Origin: JAIVGZ01 sp964552205
Lineage (GTDB): Bacteria; Pseudomonadota; Gammaproteobacteria; Natronospirales; JAIVGZ01
Length of the DNA stretch: 64,000 nt
Direction: 5' to 3'
NCBI GenBank assembly: GCA_964552205.1
Contig: CAZKFT010000002.1
Location: forward strand, 52,111 to 116,110
Shown: positions 8,539 through 16,911 of the stretch, piece after piece
How positions within the stretch are numbered: the stretch's first letter is position 1
How the letters are laid out: every line of letters begins with the position of its first letter
The notes under the pieces: generated by a model
What the model saw: only the letters and a program-made list of their open reading frames with translations
The model's database searches: none
What the model was told of the DNA's origin: nothing
Position numbers and translations under genes: made by a program

Positions 8539-8594
8539 TCGCGGCCACCCACCTACGCCAAGGCTTCGGTGGGCAGGGAAGCGTCGCTCCTACA
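8539..8594. repeat. 56-bp dispersed repeat, copy 2
   Basis: Identical over 56 bp to 6223-6278. It lies immediately after the purL stop, as copy 1 lies at the hutU stop, so both copies occupy 3' ends of minus-strand genes in the same orientation. Confidence 0.8.
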
Positions 8595-8598
8595 AGCG

Positions 8599-11500
8599 CT
8601 AACCCAACCAGTGGCGCGCGTTACGAAACATGCGCAGCCAGGGACCCTCGGGGCCCCAGTCGGATGGATGCCAGGACAGTTGCCGCGTCAGGAACACGCG
8701 TTCGGGATGCGGCATCATGATGGTCACGCGCCCGTCCTCGTTACAGAGGCCTGTAATTCCCTCAGGAGATCCGTTCGGGTTGGCCGGGTAGTGGTCCCCC
8801 ACGAATTTCAACGCCAACTGCCCCGCGCCCTCAAGCGTCTTGATGTCCGACGAATCCGCGAAGTGCGCATACCCTTCACCGTGCGCTACGGCAATCGGGA
8901 GACGTGAACCGGCCATGCCCTGCAGGAACAGGGATTTGGACTCGAGGACTTCGACCATGCTCAGGCGACCCTCGAACTGTTCCGAGCGATTACGCAGGAA
9001 ACGTGGCCAATGCGCCGTCCCCGGCACCAACTCCTGCAAGGCTGAGAACATCTGACAGCCGTTGCATACACCCAACGCAAAAGTCGAGGGATTCTGCAAG
9101 AACTCCGCGAACGCTTCCCGCGCCTCGGTATTGAACAGGATGGACTTGGCCCAGCCTTCGCCTGCACCGAGCACGTCACCGTAGGAAAATCCACCGCAAG
9201 CGACGATGCCCTGGAAATCGTCGAGCTGAACACGGCGCGTAAGGATATCGCTCATGTGGACATCCACCGCCGCAAACCCGGCACGGTCGAATGCCGCTGC
9301 CATCTCGATCTGCCCGTTCACCCCCTGTTCGCGCAGTATGGCGACACGCGGACGCACACCGGTGGCAATCATCGGGGCGGCAAGGTCCTCCGCTACAACA
9401 AAAGTCAGGTGCGGCTGCAAGCCGGGAGCGTCCGGGTCGGTAATGGCAGCAAACTCTTGCTCGGCACACTGCGGATTATCGCGTAGGGCCTGCATCCGGT
9501 AGCTGGTCTCCGCCCACACACCCTGCAGTTCCGCACGCTCGCGCTCCAGGAGAACTTCGCCCTCGAACTGGATGCGTATGACATCGTCGTCGCTGACGGT
9601 GCCAATGACATGACTGACACGGCCCAGGCCATTTTCTTTCAACAGCTGCAGGACCGTATCGGTGTCGCAGTGACGAACCTGCAGCACAACGCCGAGTTCT
9701 TCCGTAAACAGCGAAGCCACCGGGTCTTCTCCGAGGTCATCGAGCAGTACACGGATGCCGACATGCCCCGCAAAGGACATCTCGCACAAGGTCGCCAACA
9801 GGCCACCATCGCTGCGGTCGTGGTAGGCCAACAGCAGGCGGTCATCACGCAGTAGCGTCATCACCTCCACGAACCGAATCATGGCCTGGGGATCATCGAA
9901 GTCCGGCACATGGTGACCGATCTCACGATGAACTTGGGCAAGAATGGAACCCCCGAGACGATTCCTGCCCTTACCGAAATCCACCAACACAAGGTCAGTA
10001 TCGCCTGCATCGGTACGCAACTGCGGGGTCAGCGCCCGACGTACATCGGTCACCGGCGAAAACGCCGACACGATCAGCGACACAGGCGCGGACACCTGCT
10101 TGCGCTCACCATCGTCTTCCCAGACGGTGCGCATGGACAAGGAGTCCTTGCCTACCGGAATCGCGATACCCAATGCAGGGCAGAGCTCCATGCCGACCGC
10201 GCGTACGGTGTCGAAAAGTGCCGCATCATCGCCTGGATGACCGGCGGCAGCCATCCAGTTCGCGGACAACCGGACATCGGCGAGTGTGCGCACATCTGCC
10301 GACAGCAAGTTGGTCAACGACTCGCCCACCGCCATGCGACCAGACGCAGGTGCGTCGAGAACCGCCAGCGGCGTGCGTTCACCCATGGCCATCGCCTCAC
10401 CGGCGATGCTGTTGAAACCGGCCATGGTGACCGCGCAATCCGCTACGGGCACCTGCCATGGACCCACCATCTGGTCGCGGTGCACAAGGCCGCCGACGGT
10501 GCGATCGCCGATGGTGATGAGAAACGACTTTGACCCTACGGTCGGGTGCCCGAGCACGCTGTCCACCGCCTTGCCAAGATCAATCCCGTCCGTATGGAAA
10601 TCTGGTTTGGGGAATGTGGCGTGATGAACATCCCGCGTCATCTTTGGCGGTTTGCCGAGCAACACTTCCAGCGACATGTCCACGGGCTTGTCGCCGAAGA
10701 CTTCGTCGGACACGACCAAATCCCCGGTATCGTTCGCATGCCCGATGACCGCCCATGGACAACGCTCGCGTTCACAGAGAACCGCGAACATGTCGAGGCC
10801 AGCAGCATCCAGTGCGATGACATACCGCTCTTGTGCCTCGTTACACCAGACACCCATGGGGCTCATCCCGGGCTCATCGTTCGGGATACGGCGCAACTCG
10901 ATGGTGCCTCCGCGCCCGGAGCCATGGACGATTTCCGGAACCGCGTTGGACAGTCCACCCGCACCGACATCGTGCACCGACAGAATGGGATTGCCATCGC
11001 CCATCGCCCAGCAACGGTCGATGACCTCCTGTGCGCGGCGTTGCATCTCCGGATTGCCACGCTGCACCGACGCGAAATCCAGGTCTTCGCTGGACGCACC
11101 GCTGGCCATGGACGACGCAGCGCCGCCCCCGAGGCCGATGAGCATCGCCGGACCACCCAGCACAATGATGGGCGAGCCGGAAGGCACATCGCTTTTCTCG
11201 ACATGGTTCTCGCGGATGTTGCCAAGACCGCCCGCGATCATGATGGGTTTGTGATAACCCCTGACCTCGTCACCTGATGGACCAGGCACGGTTTGCTCGA
11301 AGGTGCGGAAGTAACCGGCGAGGTTGGGTCGCCCGAACTCGTTGTTGAATGCAGCAGCCCCGATGGGGCCCTCGATCATGATGTCCAGTGCGGACACGAT
11401 GCGGTCCGGCTTGCCGTAATCCACTTCCCAGTCACGCTCGAAATCCGGGATGCGCAGATTGGACACACTGAAGCCTACCAGCCCTGCCTTGGCCCGCGAA

Positions 11501-12471
11501 CCCCGGCCGGTCGCCGCCTCATCGCGAATCTCGCCCCCGGCGCCGGTTGCCGCTCCCGCGTATGGGGAGATTGCGGTCGGGTGGTTGTGTGTCTCCACCT
11601 TCATCAGGATATGCACTGGCTCTTGATGGTAGCCGTACTCACCACTGTCGGGGTTCGGGAAAAACCGTCCTGCGGTGTTGCCAGCAATCACCGACGCATT
11701 GTCCTTGTAGGCCGACAACACACCTTGGGGCGCGCAGGCATGCGTGTTGCGAATCATCGCGAACAAGGACTTGTCCTGCTCGACGCCGTCGATGACCCAG
11801 TCGGCGTTGAAAATCTTGTGGCGACAGTGTTCCGAATTGGCTTGCGCGAACATCATCAACTCGACATCGGTGGGATCGCGCTGAATCTTCTGGAAATTAC
11901 TCACCAGATACTCAATCTCATCCTCGGAGAGCGCCAAGCCAAGCGCCGCATCTGCCGCGCGCAGGGCTTCCACCCCACCGGCCAGAACCGGCACCCTGGA
12001 CATTGGCACCGGTGCGTGACGCTCGAACAAGGATTGCAGGTCATCGTCATCCGTGATGACCGTTTCCGTCATGCGGTCATGGATGAGTGGGATGATGCGG
12101 GTCAGCAGGTCGTCGTTGACGCCTCCCTTCGCTACGAAAGAGTACTCAACACCACGCTCAACGCGTCGGACAGTGCTCAAACCGCAGTTGTGAGCGATGT
12201 CTGTGGCTTTGCTCGACCACGGCGAGACGGTCCCGAACCGAGGCAGTACGACACAATCCACGGCGTGGGTGTGATCCACCCCGGTAGCACCATAAGTGAG
12301 GAGTCGCTCGAGGACATGATGCTGTGGGGGGCCGAGCTCGCCGTCCAGGTCGACCAGATGGACAAAGCTCGCCATGACAGCCTCGACTTCAGGTGCCACG
12401 GTGCGAAGTCGCAGGAGGAGTTTGTCTAGCCGGAAATCAGAGGGTGCGGGACCGCCGCGGAGCCGTAGCAT
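8599..12471 (-). CDS. purL: Phosphoribosylformylglycinamidine synthase (PurL)
   Basis: The fourth step of purine synthesis: FGAR + ATP + glutamine to FGAM. At 1290 residues this is the large single-chain form of gammaproteobacteria (about 1295 in E. coli). It has an N-terminal domain, two AIRS-type synthase halves (SEHCRHKIFNADW near 210; KVETHNHPTAISPYAGAATG near 290) and a C-terminal class I glutaminase with nucleophile Cys in ALGVCNGCQMF and HGEGYAHF. MLRLRGGPAPS at the start fits the family. TAAAAT lies 6 nt before the ATG with no Shine-Dalgarno. It is a single-gene unit. Confidence 0.98.
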   Translation of the reverse strand: MLRLRGGPAPSDFRLDKLLLRLRTVAPEVEAVMASFVHLVDLDGELGPPQHHVLERLLTYGATGVDHTHAVDCVVLPRFGTVSPWSSKATDIAHNCGLSTVRRVERGVEYSFVAKGGVNDDLLTRIIPLIHDRMTETVITDDDDLQSLFERHAPVPMSRVPVLAGGVEALRAADAALGLALSEDEIEYLVSNFQKIQRDPTDVELMMFAQANSEHCRHKIFNADWVIDGVEQDKSLFAMIRNTHACAPQGVLSAYKDNASVIAGNTAGRFFPNPDSGEYGYHQEPVHILMKVETHNHPTAISPYAGAATGAGGEIRDEAATGRGSRAKAGLVGFSVSNLRIPDFERDWEVDYGKPDRIVSALDIMIEGPIGAAAFNNEFGRPNLAGYFRTFEQTVPGPSGDEVRGYHKPIMIAGGLGNIRENHVEKSDVPSGSPIIVLGGPAMLIGLGGGAASSMASGASSEDLDFASVQRGNPEMQRRAQEVIDRCWAMGDGNPILSVHDVGAGGLSNAVPEIVHGSGRGGTIELRRIPNDEPGMSPMGVWCNEAQERYVIALDAAGLDMFAVLCERERCPWAVIGHANDTGDLVVSDEVFGDKPVDMSLEVLLGKPPKMTRDVHHATFPKPDFHTDGIDLGKAVDSVLGHPTVGSKSFLITIGDRTVGGLVHRDQMVGPWQVPVADCAVTMAGFNSIAGEAMAMGERTPLAVLDAPASGRMAVGESLTNLLSADVRTLADVRLSANWMAAAGHPGDDAALFDTVRAVGMELCPALGIAIPVGKDSLSMRTVWEDDGERKQVSAPVSLIVSAFSPVTDVRRALTPQLRTDAGDTDLVLVDFGKGRNRLGGSILAQVHREIGHHVPDFDDPQAMIRFVEVMTLLRDDRLLLAYHDRSDGGLLATLCEMSFAGHVGIRVLLDDLGEDPVASLFTEELGVVLQVRHCDTDTVLQLLKENGLGRVSHVIGTVSDDDVIRIQFEGEVLLERERAELQGVWAETSYRMQALRDNPQCAEQEFAAITDPDAPGLQPHLTFVVAEDLAAPMIATGVRPRVAILREQGVNGQIEMAAAFDRAGFAAVDVHMSDILTRRVQLDDFQGIVACGGFSYGDVLGAGEGWAKSILFNTEAREAFAEFLQNPSTFALGVCNGCQMFSALQELVPGTAHWPRFLRNRSEQFEGRLSMVEVLESKSLFLQGMAGSRLPIAVAHGEGYAHFADSSDIKTLEGAGQLALKFVGDHYPANPNGSPEGITGLCNEDGRVTIMMPHPERVFLTRQLSWHPSDWGPEGPWLRMFRNARHWLG

Positions 12472-12477
12472 GCGCGG

Positions 12478-12483
12478 ATTTTA
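12478..12483 (-). promoter_or_regulatory. -10 hexamer of purL, leaderless configuration
   Basis: TAAAAT on the minus strand followed by CCGCGC and the purL ATG, a 6-nt spacer that places the transcript start at the start codon. Confidence 0.5.
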
Positions 12484-12489
12484 CTGGAT

Positions 12490-13263
12490 TCAGGCCACTT
12501 CCCGCCACTCCAAGCCAAGGTCTTGATGGGCCGTACCGACCCAATCGTGCTCACAGCCCAATGCGTCGGCGAGCGCAGCCCGCGCCAGCTCTGGCGTGTT
12601 GTTCTTCTCGCTGATGTGTGCTGCGACTACATGCTTGAGGCGGCTGCGGTCCACCGCGAGTAGCAGGTCAGCTGCCTGCCCATTATTCAGGTGCCCATAA
12701 CGCCCCCCTACCCGTTTCTTCAAGCGGTTGGTGTAGGGTCCGGCAGCCAGCATATCCAAGTCGTGATTGGCTTCCAGCAGGAAGGCATCCAGCCCGGAAA
12801 AGGACTCCACCACATGCGGGGTGACCTCACCGATGTCCGTGAGGTAGCCGAGACGTTCGGCGCCGTTGGAGAACACGAACTGGGTGGGCTCTCGCGAATC
12901 GTGGACCACGGCCACGGGCTGGATCTCGAGGTCCCCGATGGCGAAGGTGGTGCCAGGTGCAATCTCGGTGGCCACGGGCAGACTCCTGTCCTTGAGTCCG
13001 CGACGGGTCCCTGCGCTGAGCCAGACCGGCACATCCCAGTTGCGCGCGATTCGCCCAAGGCCGGCGATATGATCGCCATGTTCGTGGGTAATGAGTATGC
13101 CGGTCAGCTGGGAGGGCTCACGACCCAAGCGCGCCATGCGCGACTCGGTCTCGGCGATACTAAAACCGCAATCCACCATCAACAGCGTGGTACCACATTC
13201 AACCAGGGTCGCGTTGCCTCGGCTGCCGCTGCCGAGGCAGGCAAACCGGATCTTGTCTCTCAT
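12490..13263 (-). CDS. MBL-fold metallo-hydrolase, YycJ/WalJ-like
   Basis: A 257-residue metallo-beta-lactamase-fold protein. The metal-binding motif HEHGDH is at residues 60-65 (LITHEHGDHIAGL). The opening FACLGSGSRGNATLVECG and LMVDCGFS match the YycJ/WalJ branch, where the proposed function is a phosphodiesterase or nuclease-like activity. EANHDLDMLAAGPYTNRLKKRV and VVAAHISEKNNTPELAR supply further ligands and end motifs. Its ATG overlaps the stop of the DUF1820 gene (ATGA), so the pair is co-expressed. The substrate cannot be read from sequence. Confidence 0.85.
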   Translation of the reverse strand: MRDKIRFACLGSGSRGNATLVECGTTLLMVDCGFSIAETESRMARLGREPSQLTGILITHEHGDHIAGLGRIARNWDVPVWLSAGTRRGLKDRSLPVATEIAPGTTFAIGDLEIQPVAVVHDSREPTQFVFSNGAERLGYLTDIGEVTPHVVESFSGLDAFLLEANHDLDMLAAGPYTNRLKKRVGGRYGHLNNGQAADLLLAVDRSRLKHVVAAHISEKNNTPELARAALADALGCEHDWVGTAHQDLGLEWREVA

Positions 13264-13559
13264 GCCCTGGAAACCTGGGCGCCACCCTCAAGGGCAACGA
13301 TGCGGGCTGTGCCCTGCTTTTCCACTTCGTCGATACGGATGACGGAATGCAGCGGAACATGGAATCGCTTCACACCCTCGAACTCCGTGCGCAGGCGTTC
13401 TTCGGTGGGATCCACCACCACTGAGCTGCGCTCACCGAACACCAAGCCCTCGACCGCGATGAATCCGAGCATGCTGGCCTCCCCGGCCTTGCGCGCGTAG
13501 ACCTCGTAGACCTTGCCTTGGTTGGTGAAAACGACCCTGAACAGTTGCTTTGATGCCAT
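13260..13559 (-). CDS. DUF1820 family protein
   Basis: 99 residues, beginning MASKQLFRVVFTNQGKVYEV. FTNQGKVYEVYARK, FGERSSVVVDPTEERLRTEF and VPLHSVIRIDEVEKQGTARI match the DUF1820 family, a small conserved protein of gammaproteobacteria with no established function. I placed the start at 13559 because the family begins there and TATCCT lies 7 nt upstream; a longer open frame to 13586 exists. It leads a two-gene operon with the MBL-fold hydrolase and is divergent from pdxH with 43 bp between start codons. Confidence 0.85.
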   Translation of the reverse strand: MASKQLFRVVFTNQGKVYEVYARKAGEASMLGFIAVEGLVFGERSSVVVDPTEERLRTEFEGVKRFHVPLHSVIRIDEVEKQGTARIVALEGGAQVSRA

Positions 13560-13566
13560 GGGCGCA

Positions 13567-13572
13567 AGGATA
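13567..13572 (-). promoter_or_regulatory. -10 hexamer of the DUF1820 gene
   Basis: TATCCT on the minus strand, 7 nt before the ATG; no Shine-Dalgarno. Leaderless configuration. Confidence 0.4.
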
Positions 13573-13590
13573 TCACGCGGGGCCATATGC

Positions 13591-13596
13591 TATCTT
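13591..13596 (+). promoter_or_regulatory. -10 hexamer of pdxH, leaderless configuration
   Basis: TATCTT followed by CCCGCC and the pdxH ATG, a 6-nt spacer; no Shine-Dalgarno. Confidence 0.45.
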
Positions 13597-13602
13597 CCCG
13601 CC

Positions 13603-14181
13603 ATGTCCGACAACCCCCATGCCCTGTTCCGAGAGTGGTACGCCGACGCGGGACGGAATGAGCGTCACGAAACCACCGCGATGACCCTGGCGACTGCCGA
13701 CGCCGCCGGGCGCGTATCGGCACGCATCGTCCTGCTCAAGCAGCACGATGACCGGGGTTTCGTGTTCTATACCAATCTCGGTAGCCGCAAGAGCAAAGCG
13801 CTACAGGTCAATAGTCAAGCAGCATTGCTATTCTGGTTCCCGGTGGCACAGCGGCAGATTCGGATTGAAGGGGCAGTCACGCAGGTGGACGATGCGGAAG
13901 CGGATGCCTATTTCGCGAGTCGCCCCCGTGGCAGTCAGTTGGGGGCCTGGGCATCCATCCAGAGCACACCACTGGATTCGCGGGAAACGTTGGAGGCCCG
14001 GCTACGCGAGTTTGACCAGCGATTCAGTGACGATCCTGTCCCGCGCCCCCCGCATTGGAGCGGCTGGCGCCTTGTGCCGGACTGGTTCGAATTCTGGCAC
14101 GAGGGTGAATCGCGGTTGCATGACCGCTTCGCCTACACAAAAACAGACACCGGCTGGTCAGTGCAGCGTCTCTATCCATGA
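13603..14181 (+). CDS. pdxH: Pyridoxine/pyridoxamine 5'-phosphate oxidase (PdxH)
   Basis: FMN-dependent oxidation of pyridoxine or pyridoxamine 5'-phosphate to pyridoxal 5'-phosphate. The 192-residue length is normal. Motifs: ARIVLLKQHDDRGFVFYTN and SRKSKAL (FMN phosphate contacts), QIRIEGAV, SRPRGSQLGAWAS and PHWSGWRLVPDWFEFW. The C-terminus reads WSVQRLYP where RLAP is usual. The start at MSDNPHALFREWY is chosen by family alignment and the -10 box just upstream. A lipoprotein gene follows 13 bp later. Confidence 0.97.
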   Translation: MSDNPHALFREWYADAGRNERHETTAMTLATADAAGRVSARIVLLKQHDDRGFVFYTNLGSRKSKALQVNSQAALLFWFPVAQRQIRIEGAVTQVDDAEADAYFASRPRGSQLGAWASIQSTPLDSRETLEARLREFDQRFSDDPVPRPPHWSGWRLVPDWFEFWHEGESRLHDRFAYTKTDTGWSVQRLYP

Positions 14182-14194
14182 TTCGGGAGCGTAC

Positions 14195-14485
14195 ATGAAG
14201 ACTGTTCTCATCGGCTTGGCAGCGCTCGTGTTGCTGGGATGTGCAAACCGTCCCCAGACCGGGGAAATGCGTCACTATGCCTGTGACGATGGCACCAGCT
14301 TCAGCCTGGAGGTCGCCGAGTCGTGGGTACGCCTGCATACGGTGACGGGCACCATCGAGTTGCCGCGAGACGGTCAGAACCTTCAGCTGTACACCAATGG
14401 CTTGCGCAGCATCATCCTTGAAGCCGATGGCAAAGCCCGACATGCGGTGGGCCGACGCGCCTGGGCCGAATGCAGTATTCACTAA
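14195..14485 (+). CDS. MliC-like lipoprotein (putative lysozyme inhibitor)
   Basis: A 96-residue predicted lipoprotein. MKTVLIGLAALVLLGC is a signal peptide ending in a lipobox (LLGC, Cys16). The mature part starts with YACDDGTSFSLEV and ends with AWAECSIH. The Cys pair and the YxCDDG start resemble the MliC/PliC domain of membrane-bound lysozyme inhibitors. The similarity is short, so the function is a moderate-confidence guess. GGGAG precedes the ATG. It may be co-transcribed with pdxH. Confidence 0.7.
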   Translation: MKTVLIGLAALVLLGCANRPQTGEMRHYACDDGTSFSLEVAESWVRLHTVTGTIELPRDGQNLQLYTNGLRSIILEADGKARHAVGRRAWAECSIH

Positions 14486-14497
14486 GATAGGTGTCCC

Positions 14498-14935
14498 ATG
14501 AGTAAATTGATGAAGAAACTCGGCATTCACAAGCGCGGCATGAGTTATCCGCCTTACGGGCCCGATGTGGAACGCAAAGTGCGGGCACACATCGACGCCG
14601 CTGCATTTGTTCGATACCTTTGCCGGATTCCCGGAGGCGTCACTGGAAGAAGGGGAAACAGCGGACCCGCGGTTCACCGACACCAGTGTCGAGTCGGTAT
14701 GAGCCCGCATCGGGGACTGTACGAATGTGGTTTTCCATGAGGGTACCTTTCCCGATACGGCGGGCCCGGTCTTGAATGAGAAATTCTCGTTCGTGATGCT
14801 GGATCCGGATAAATACAAGCCAACATTTGCGGGTTTGGAGATTTTCTACCCGCGCCTGAGCCAGGGCGGCTACCTGTTCATGCACGATTTCAACAACCCG
14901 GAGTCGGATTTCGCCGTGGCCAGCTACCCTCCTCG
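14498..14935 (+). pseudogene. Decayed TylF/MycF-type O-methyltransferase
   Basis: Remnant of a macrocin-O-methyltransferase-like gene. The first 40 or so codons (MSKLMKKLGIHKRGMSYPPY and on) are in one frame. The next recognisable part, LFDTFAGFPEASLEEGETAD, is in another frame, and the segment expected to hold the SAM-binding glycine loop is missing. A TGA at 14700-14702 interrupts SV-ARIGDCTNVVFHEGTFPD. It continues to LDPDKYKPTFAGLEIFYPRL and FMHDFNN, then is cut by a REP element at 14938. With a frameshift, an internal deletion, a nonsense codon and a 3' truncation it cannot be functional. Confidence 0.8.
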
Positions 14936-14937
14936 TA

Positions 14938-14963
14938 TTCGCGGCGCGAAGCGCCGCTCCTAC
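14938..14963. repeat. REP-like element ending the methyltransferase remnant
   Basis: On the minus strand GTAGGAGCGGCGCTTCGCGC followed by CGCGAA, a GTAG-type palindrome. Coding similarity to TylF stops where it begins. Confidence 0.8.
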
Positions 14964-14983
14964 TGCTTGTGCCGATACCTCCC

Positions 14984-15009
14984 GTGGGAGCGGTCCCACG
15001 GACCGCGAT
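14984..15009. repeat. REP-like element, GTGGG type
   Basis: GTGGGAGCGGTCCCACGGAC followed by CGCGAT. The same element occurs inverted at 29568-29593. The stretch 14936-15337 contains only REP elements, a 99-bp direct repeat and a GGGGCACA...TGTGCCCC hairpin near 15184-15203; I see no gene in it. Confidence 0.8.
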
Positions 15010-15104
15010 TCGGTCGAACCCGGTGGGTTCGTCCACACACCCTGCACCTTGCAAAAAGAGAAAGGCCCGCAAGGGGCCTTTTTCTTTTTGCTTGGCGGAG
15101 AGGG
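15006..15104. repeat. 99-bp direct repeat A, carrying a tRNA-Ser 3' end
   Basis: Identical over 99 bp to 15251-15349. It contains the terminator hairpin AAGGCCCGCAAGGGGCCTT and the last bases of the tRNA-Ser acceptor stem with CCA (TGGCGGAGAGG on the plus strand), but not the rest of the tRNA. Confidence 0.85.
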
Positions 15105-15250
15105 CCTAGCGTCTACCAACGTGCGGTAACAAACACCAACAGTTCACGCGCGGAGTGCACCAACACCTCTGGTGGGATTGCGGGGCACATCCCTGTGCCC
15201 CGCCTTCGCTGCGCTCAGGCCCGCCTGCGGCGGTCCCGAATCGTTCCCGA

Positions 15251-15349
15251 CGATTCGGTCGAACCCGGTGGGTTCGTCCACACACCCTGCACCTTGCAAA
15301 AAGAGAAAGGCCCGCAAGGGGCCTTTTTCTTTTTGCTTGGCGGAGAGGG
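15251..15349. repeat. 99-bp direct repeat B, at the tRNA-Ser 3' end
   Basis: Second copy of the 99-bp repeat. Its right end is inside the intact tRNA-Ser gene, so the repeat boundary is the tRNA 3' end plus its terminator. The 146 bp between the two copies show no gene. Confidence 0.85.
15299..15336 (-). terminator. Rho-independent terminator of tRNA-Ser
   Basis: Read on the minus strand: CAAAAAGAAAAAGGCCCC, then TTGC, then GGGCCTTTCTCTTTTTG. A GC stem (AAGGCCC/GGGCCTT) is followed by a T-rich tail just after the tRNA CCA end. A copy occurs in repeat A. Confidence 0.85.
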
Positions 15350-15428
15350 TGGGATTCGAACCCACGTGGAGCGTAAGCCCCCAACCGATTTCGAGTCGGT
15401 GCCGTTATGACCGCTTCGGTACCTCTCC
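15338..15428 (-). tRNA. tRNA-Ser (anticodon CGA)
   Basis: 91-nt class II tRNA reading UCG codons. The acceptor stem GGAGAGG pairs with CCTCTCC, followed by G and an encoded CCA. The anticodon stem-loop CCGACTCGAAATCGG has CGA in the loop. A long variable arm (TTGGGGGCTTACGCTCCACG) and the T-loop GGGTTCGAATCCC are present. A terminator follows. Confidence 0.97.
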
Positions 15429-15466
15429 GGTGAGCGCCGAATTATACAGGTATCGGTGGCTTCGGG

Positions 15467-15472
15467 TATCGT
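15467..15472 (+). promoter_or_regulatory. -10 hexamer of mltF, leaderless configuration
   Basis: TATCGT followed by TCACCC and the mltF ATG, a 6-nt spacer. No Shine-Dalgarno. Confidence 0.4.
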
Positions 15473-15478
15473 TCACCC

Positions 15479-16909
15479 ATGTCCCTGCCGTTGCCGCTAC
15501 AACCAACCTTGCGCTTCGCGGTATCCGCGATGGCGGGCTTGTTACTCACCACTTGCACGGCCAGACCACCCCTGCTCGACCAGGTCCTGATCACTGGCGA
15601 ATTGCGTGTCCTCACTCGTAACAGCCCGACCACCTATTACATCGGTGCCGACGGTGCGGCCGGGCTGGAATACGAACTCGCGCAGCTGTTCGCGGACGAG
15701 CTCGGGGTCTCCTTACGCATCGACGTCGCACCCAGTGTCTCGGCGATATTTCCGCCCCTCCTGCAGGGAGATGTCCATATTGCCGCAGCAGGTCTGACAG
15801 TGACGCCAGCCCGGCGGGAGCGCGTGCGCTTCGGGCCCAGCTACCAGGAGGTGGTCCAGCAGTTGGTCTATCGCTATGGCACCGGCCGCCCACGAGACCC
15901 CACCGAGCTCTCCGGAGTCCTGGAAATCGTCGCCGGCAGTAGCCATGCCGAGCAGCTCCAACGGCTGCGGGAGGAATACCCGGAACTGGTTTGGCAGGAG
16001 AACCCGGATGCCGAGAGCGAAGAATTGCTGTTTCGCGTCTCGCAGGGGGTGATCGACTACACGGTGGCGGATTCCACCGAGGTCCTGCTCACCCAGCGGT
16101 ACTACCCGGAGATTCGTCCAGCATTTGACCTATCCGATCCCGAGCCCTTGGCCTGGGCGTTGGCGCCGGGACCGGACCAGAGCCTGCTGACCGCAGTGGA
16201 CTGGTTTTTCGAGGGCCTCAAGGAAAGCGGTGAGCTGGACAGGCTCGTCGAGCGTCACTACGCGCTGACGGACCGTTTCGACTTTGTGGGTACACGGGTG
16301 CTGTTGCGCCACATTCGGGTCCGTCTGCCGCAGTACGAGCCCATGTTCCGCGAGGCGGCGGCCGAGGTTGGTGTGGATTGGCGCCTGCTCGCTGCCATCG
16401 GGTATCAGGAATCACATTGGAACCCCCGCGCAGTCTCCCCTACTGGTGTGAGAGGCATCATGATGCTGACCCAGCGCACGGCGGAGTTCATCGGAGTGGA
16501 CAGTCGCGTCGACCCTAGCGAGAGCATTTTTGGTGGGGCACGCTACTTTGTGAACCTGCGCAGCCGTTTACCCGCCAGAATCCAGGAACCGGACCGCACC
16601 TGGATGGCTTTGGCCGCCTACAACATCGGCCTTGGTCACCTTGAAGACGCGCGTGTCATCACGCAACGCCAGGGTGGCAACCCGGACCGGTGGATGGATG
16701 TGCGCGAACATTTGCCCAAGCTGGCGCAGCGTCGCTTCTACGAGAACACGCGCTATGGTTATGCGCGGGGACGCGAGCCGGTCATCTATGTGGACAACAT
16801 TCGCAGCTACCATGATGTATTGGTGTGGCTGCACCCAGACCAAACGGGATTCCGAAGAGCCGCGCAGATCGATGCGCCGGCTCCTGCCCTGGACAAACCC
16901 CCACTTTGA
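15479..16909 (+). CDS. mltF: Membrane-bound lytic murein transglycosylase F (MltF)
   Basis: Cleaves peptidoglycan glycan strands to 1,6-anhydro-muropeptides at the outer membrane. 476 residues. The signal peptide ends near residue 26 (GLLLTTC, a slightly unusual lipobox with Thr at -1). Residues 40-260 form a periplasmic-binding-protein-like module (GELRVLTRNSPTTYY, GLEYELAQLFADELGV). Residues 285-450 form the SLT domain, with catalytic Glu in AAIGYQESHWNP and with SPTGVRGIMMLTQRTA, AAYNIGLGHLEDAR and RYGYARG. A 49-bp piece of this gene is duplicated at 18777-18825. A REP element separates it from the first tadA copy. Confidence 0.95.
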   Translation: MSLPLPLQPTLRFAVSAMAGLLLTTCTARPPLLDQVLITGELRVLTRNSPTTYYIGADGAAGLEYELAQLFADELGVSLRIDVAPSVSAIFPPLLQGDVHIAAAGLTVTPARRERVRFGPSYQEVVQQLVYRYGTGRPRDPTELSGVLEIVAGSSHAEQLQRLREEYPELVWQENPDAESEELLFRVSQGVIDYTVADSTEVLLTQRYYPEIRPAFDLSDPEPLAWALAPGPDQSLLTAVDWFFEGLKESGELDRLVERHYALTDRFDFVGTRVLLRHIRVRLPQYEPMFREAAAEVGVDWRLLAAIGYQESHWNPRAVSPTGVRGIMMLTQRTAEFIGVDSRVDPSESIFGGARYFVNLRSRLPARIQEPDRTWMALAAYNIGLGHLEDARVITQRQGGNPDRWMDVREHLPKLAQRRFYENTRYGYARGREPVIYVDNIRSYHDVLVWLHPDQTGFRRAAQIDAPAPALDKPPL

Positions 16910-16911
16910 AA

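Noticed and set aside
8605..12429. Long plus-strand open frames opposite purL (for example 11293-12429)
   Set aside because: Antisense shadows typical of high-GC coding sequence; the minus-strand purL is complete and unambiguous.
14938..15349. CRISPR-like array suggested by repeated palindromes near the tRNA
   Set aside because: Repeats are of different types and sizes, spacers are not regular, and no cas gene is present; REP elements and a 99-bp duplication explain the pattern.
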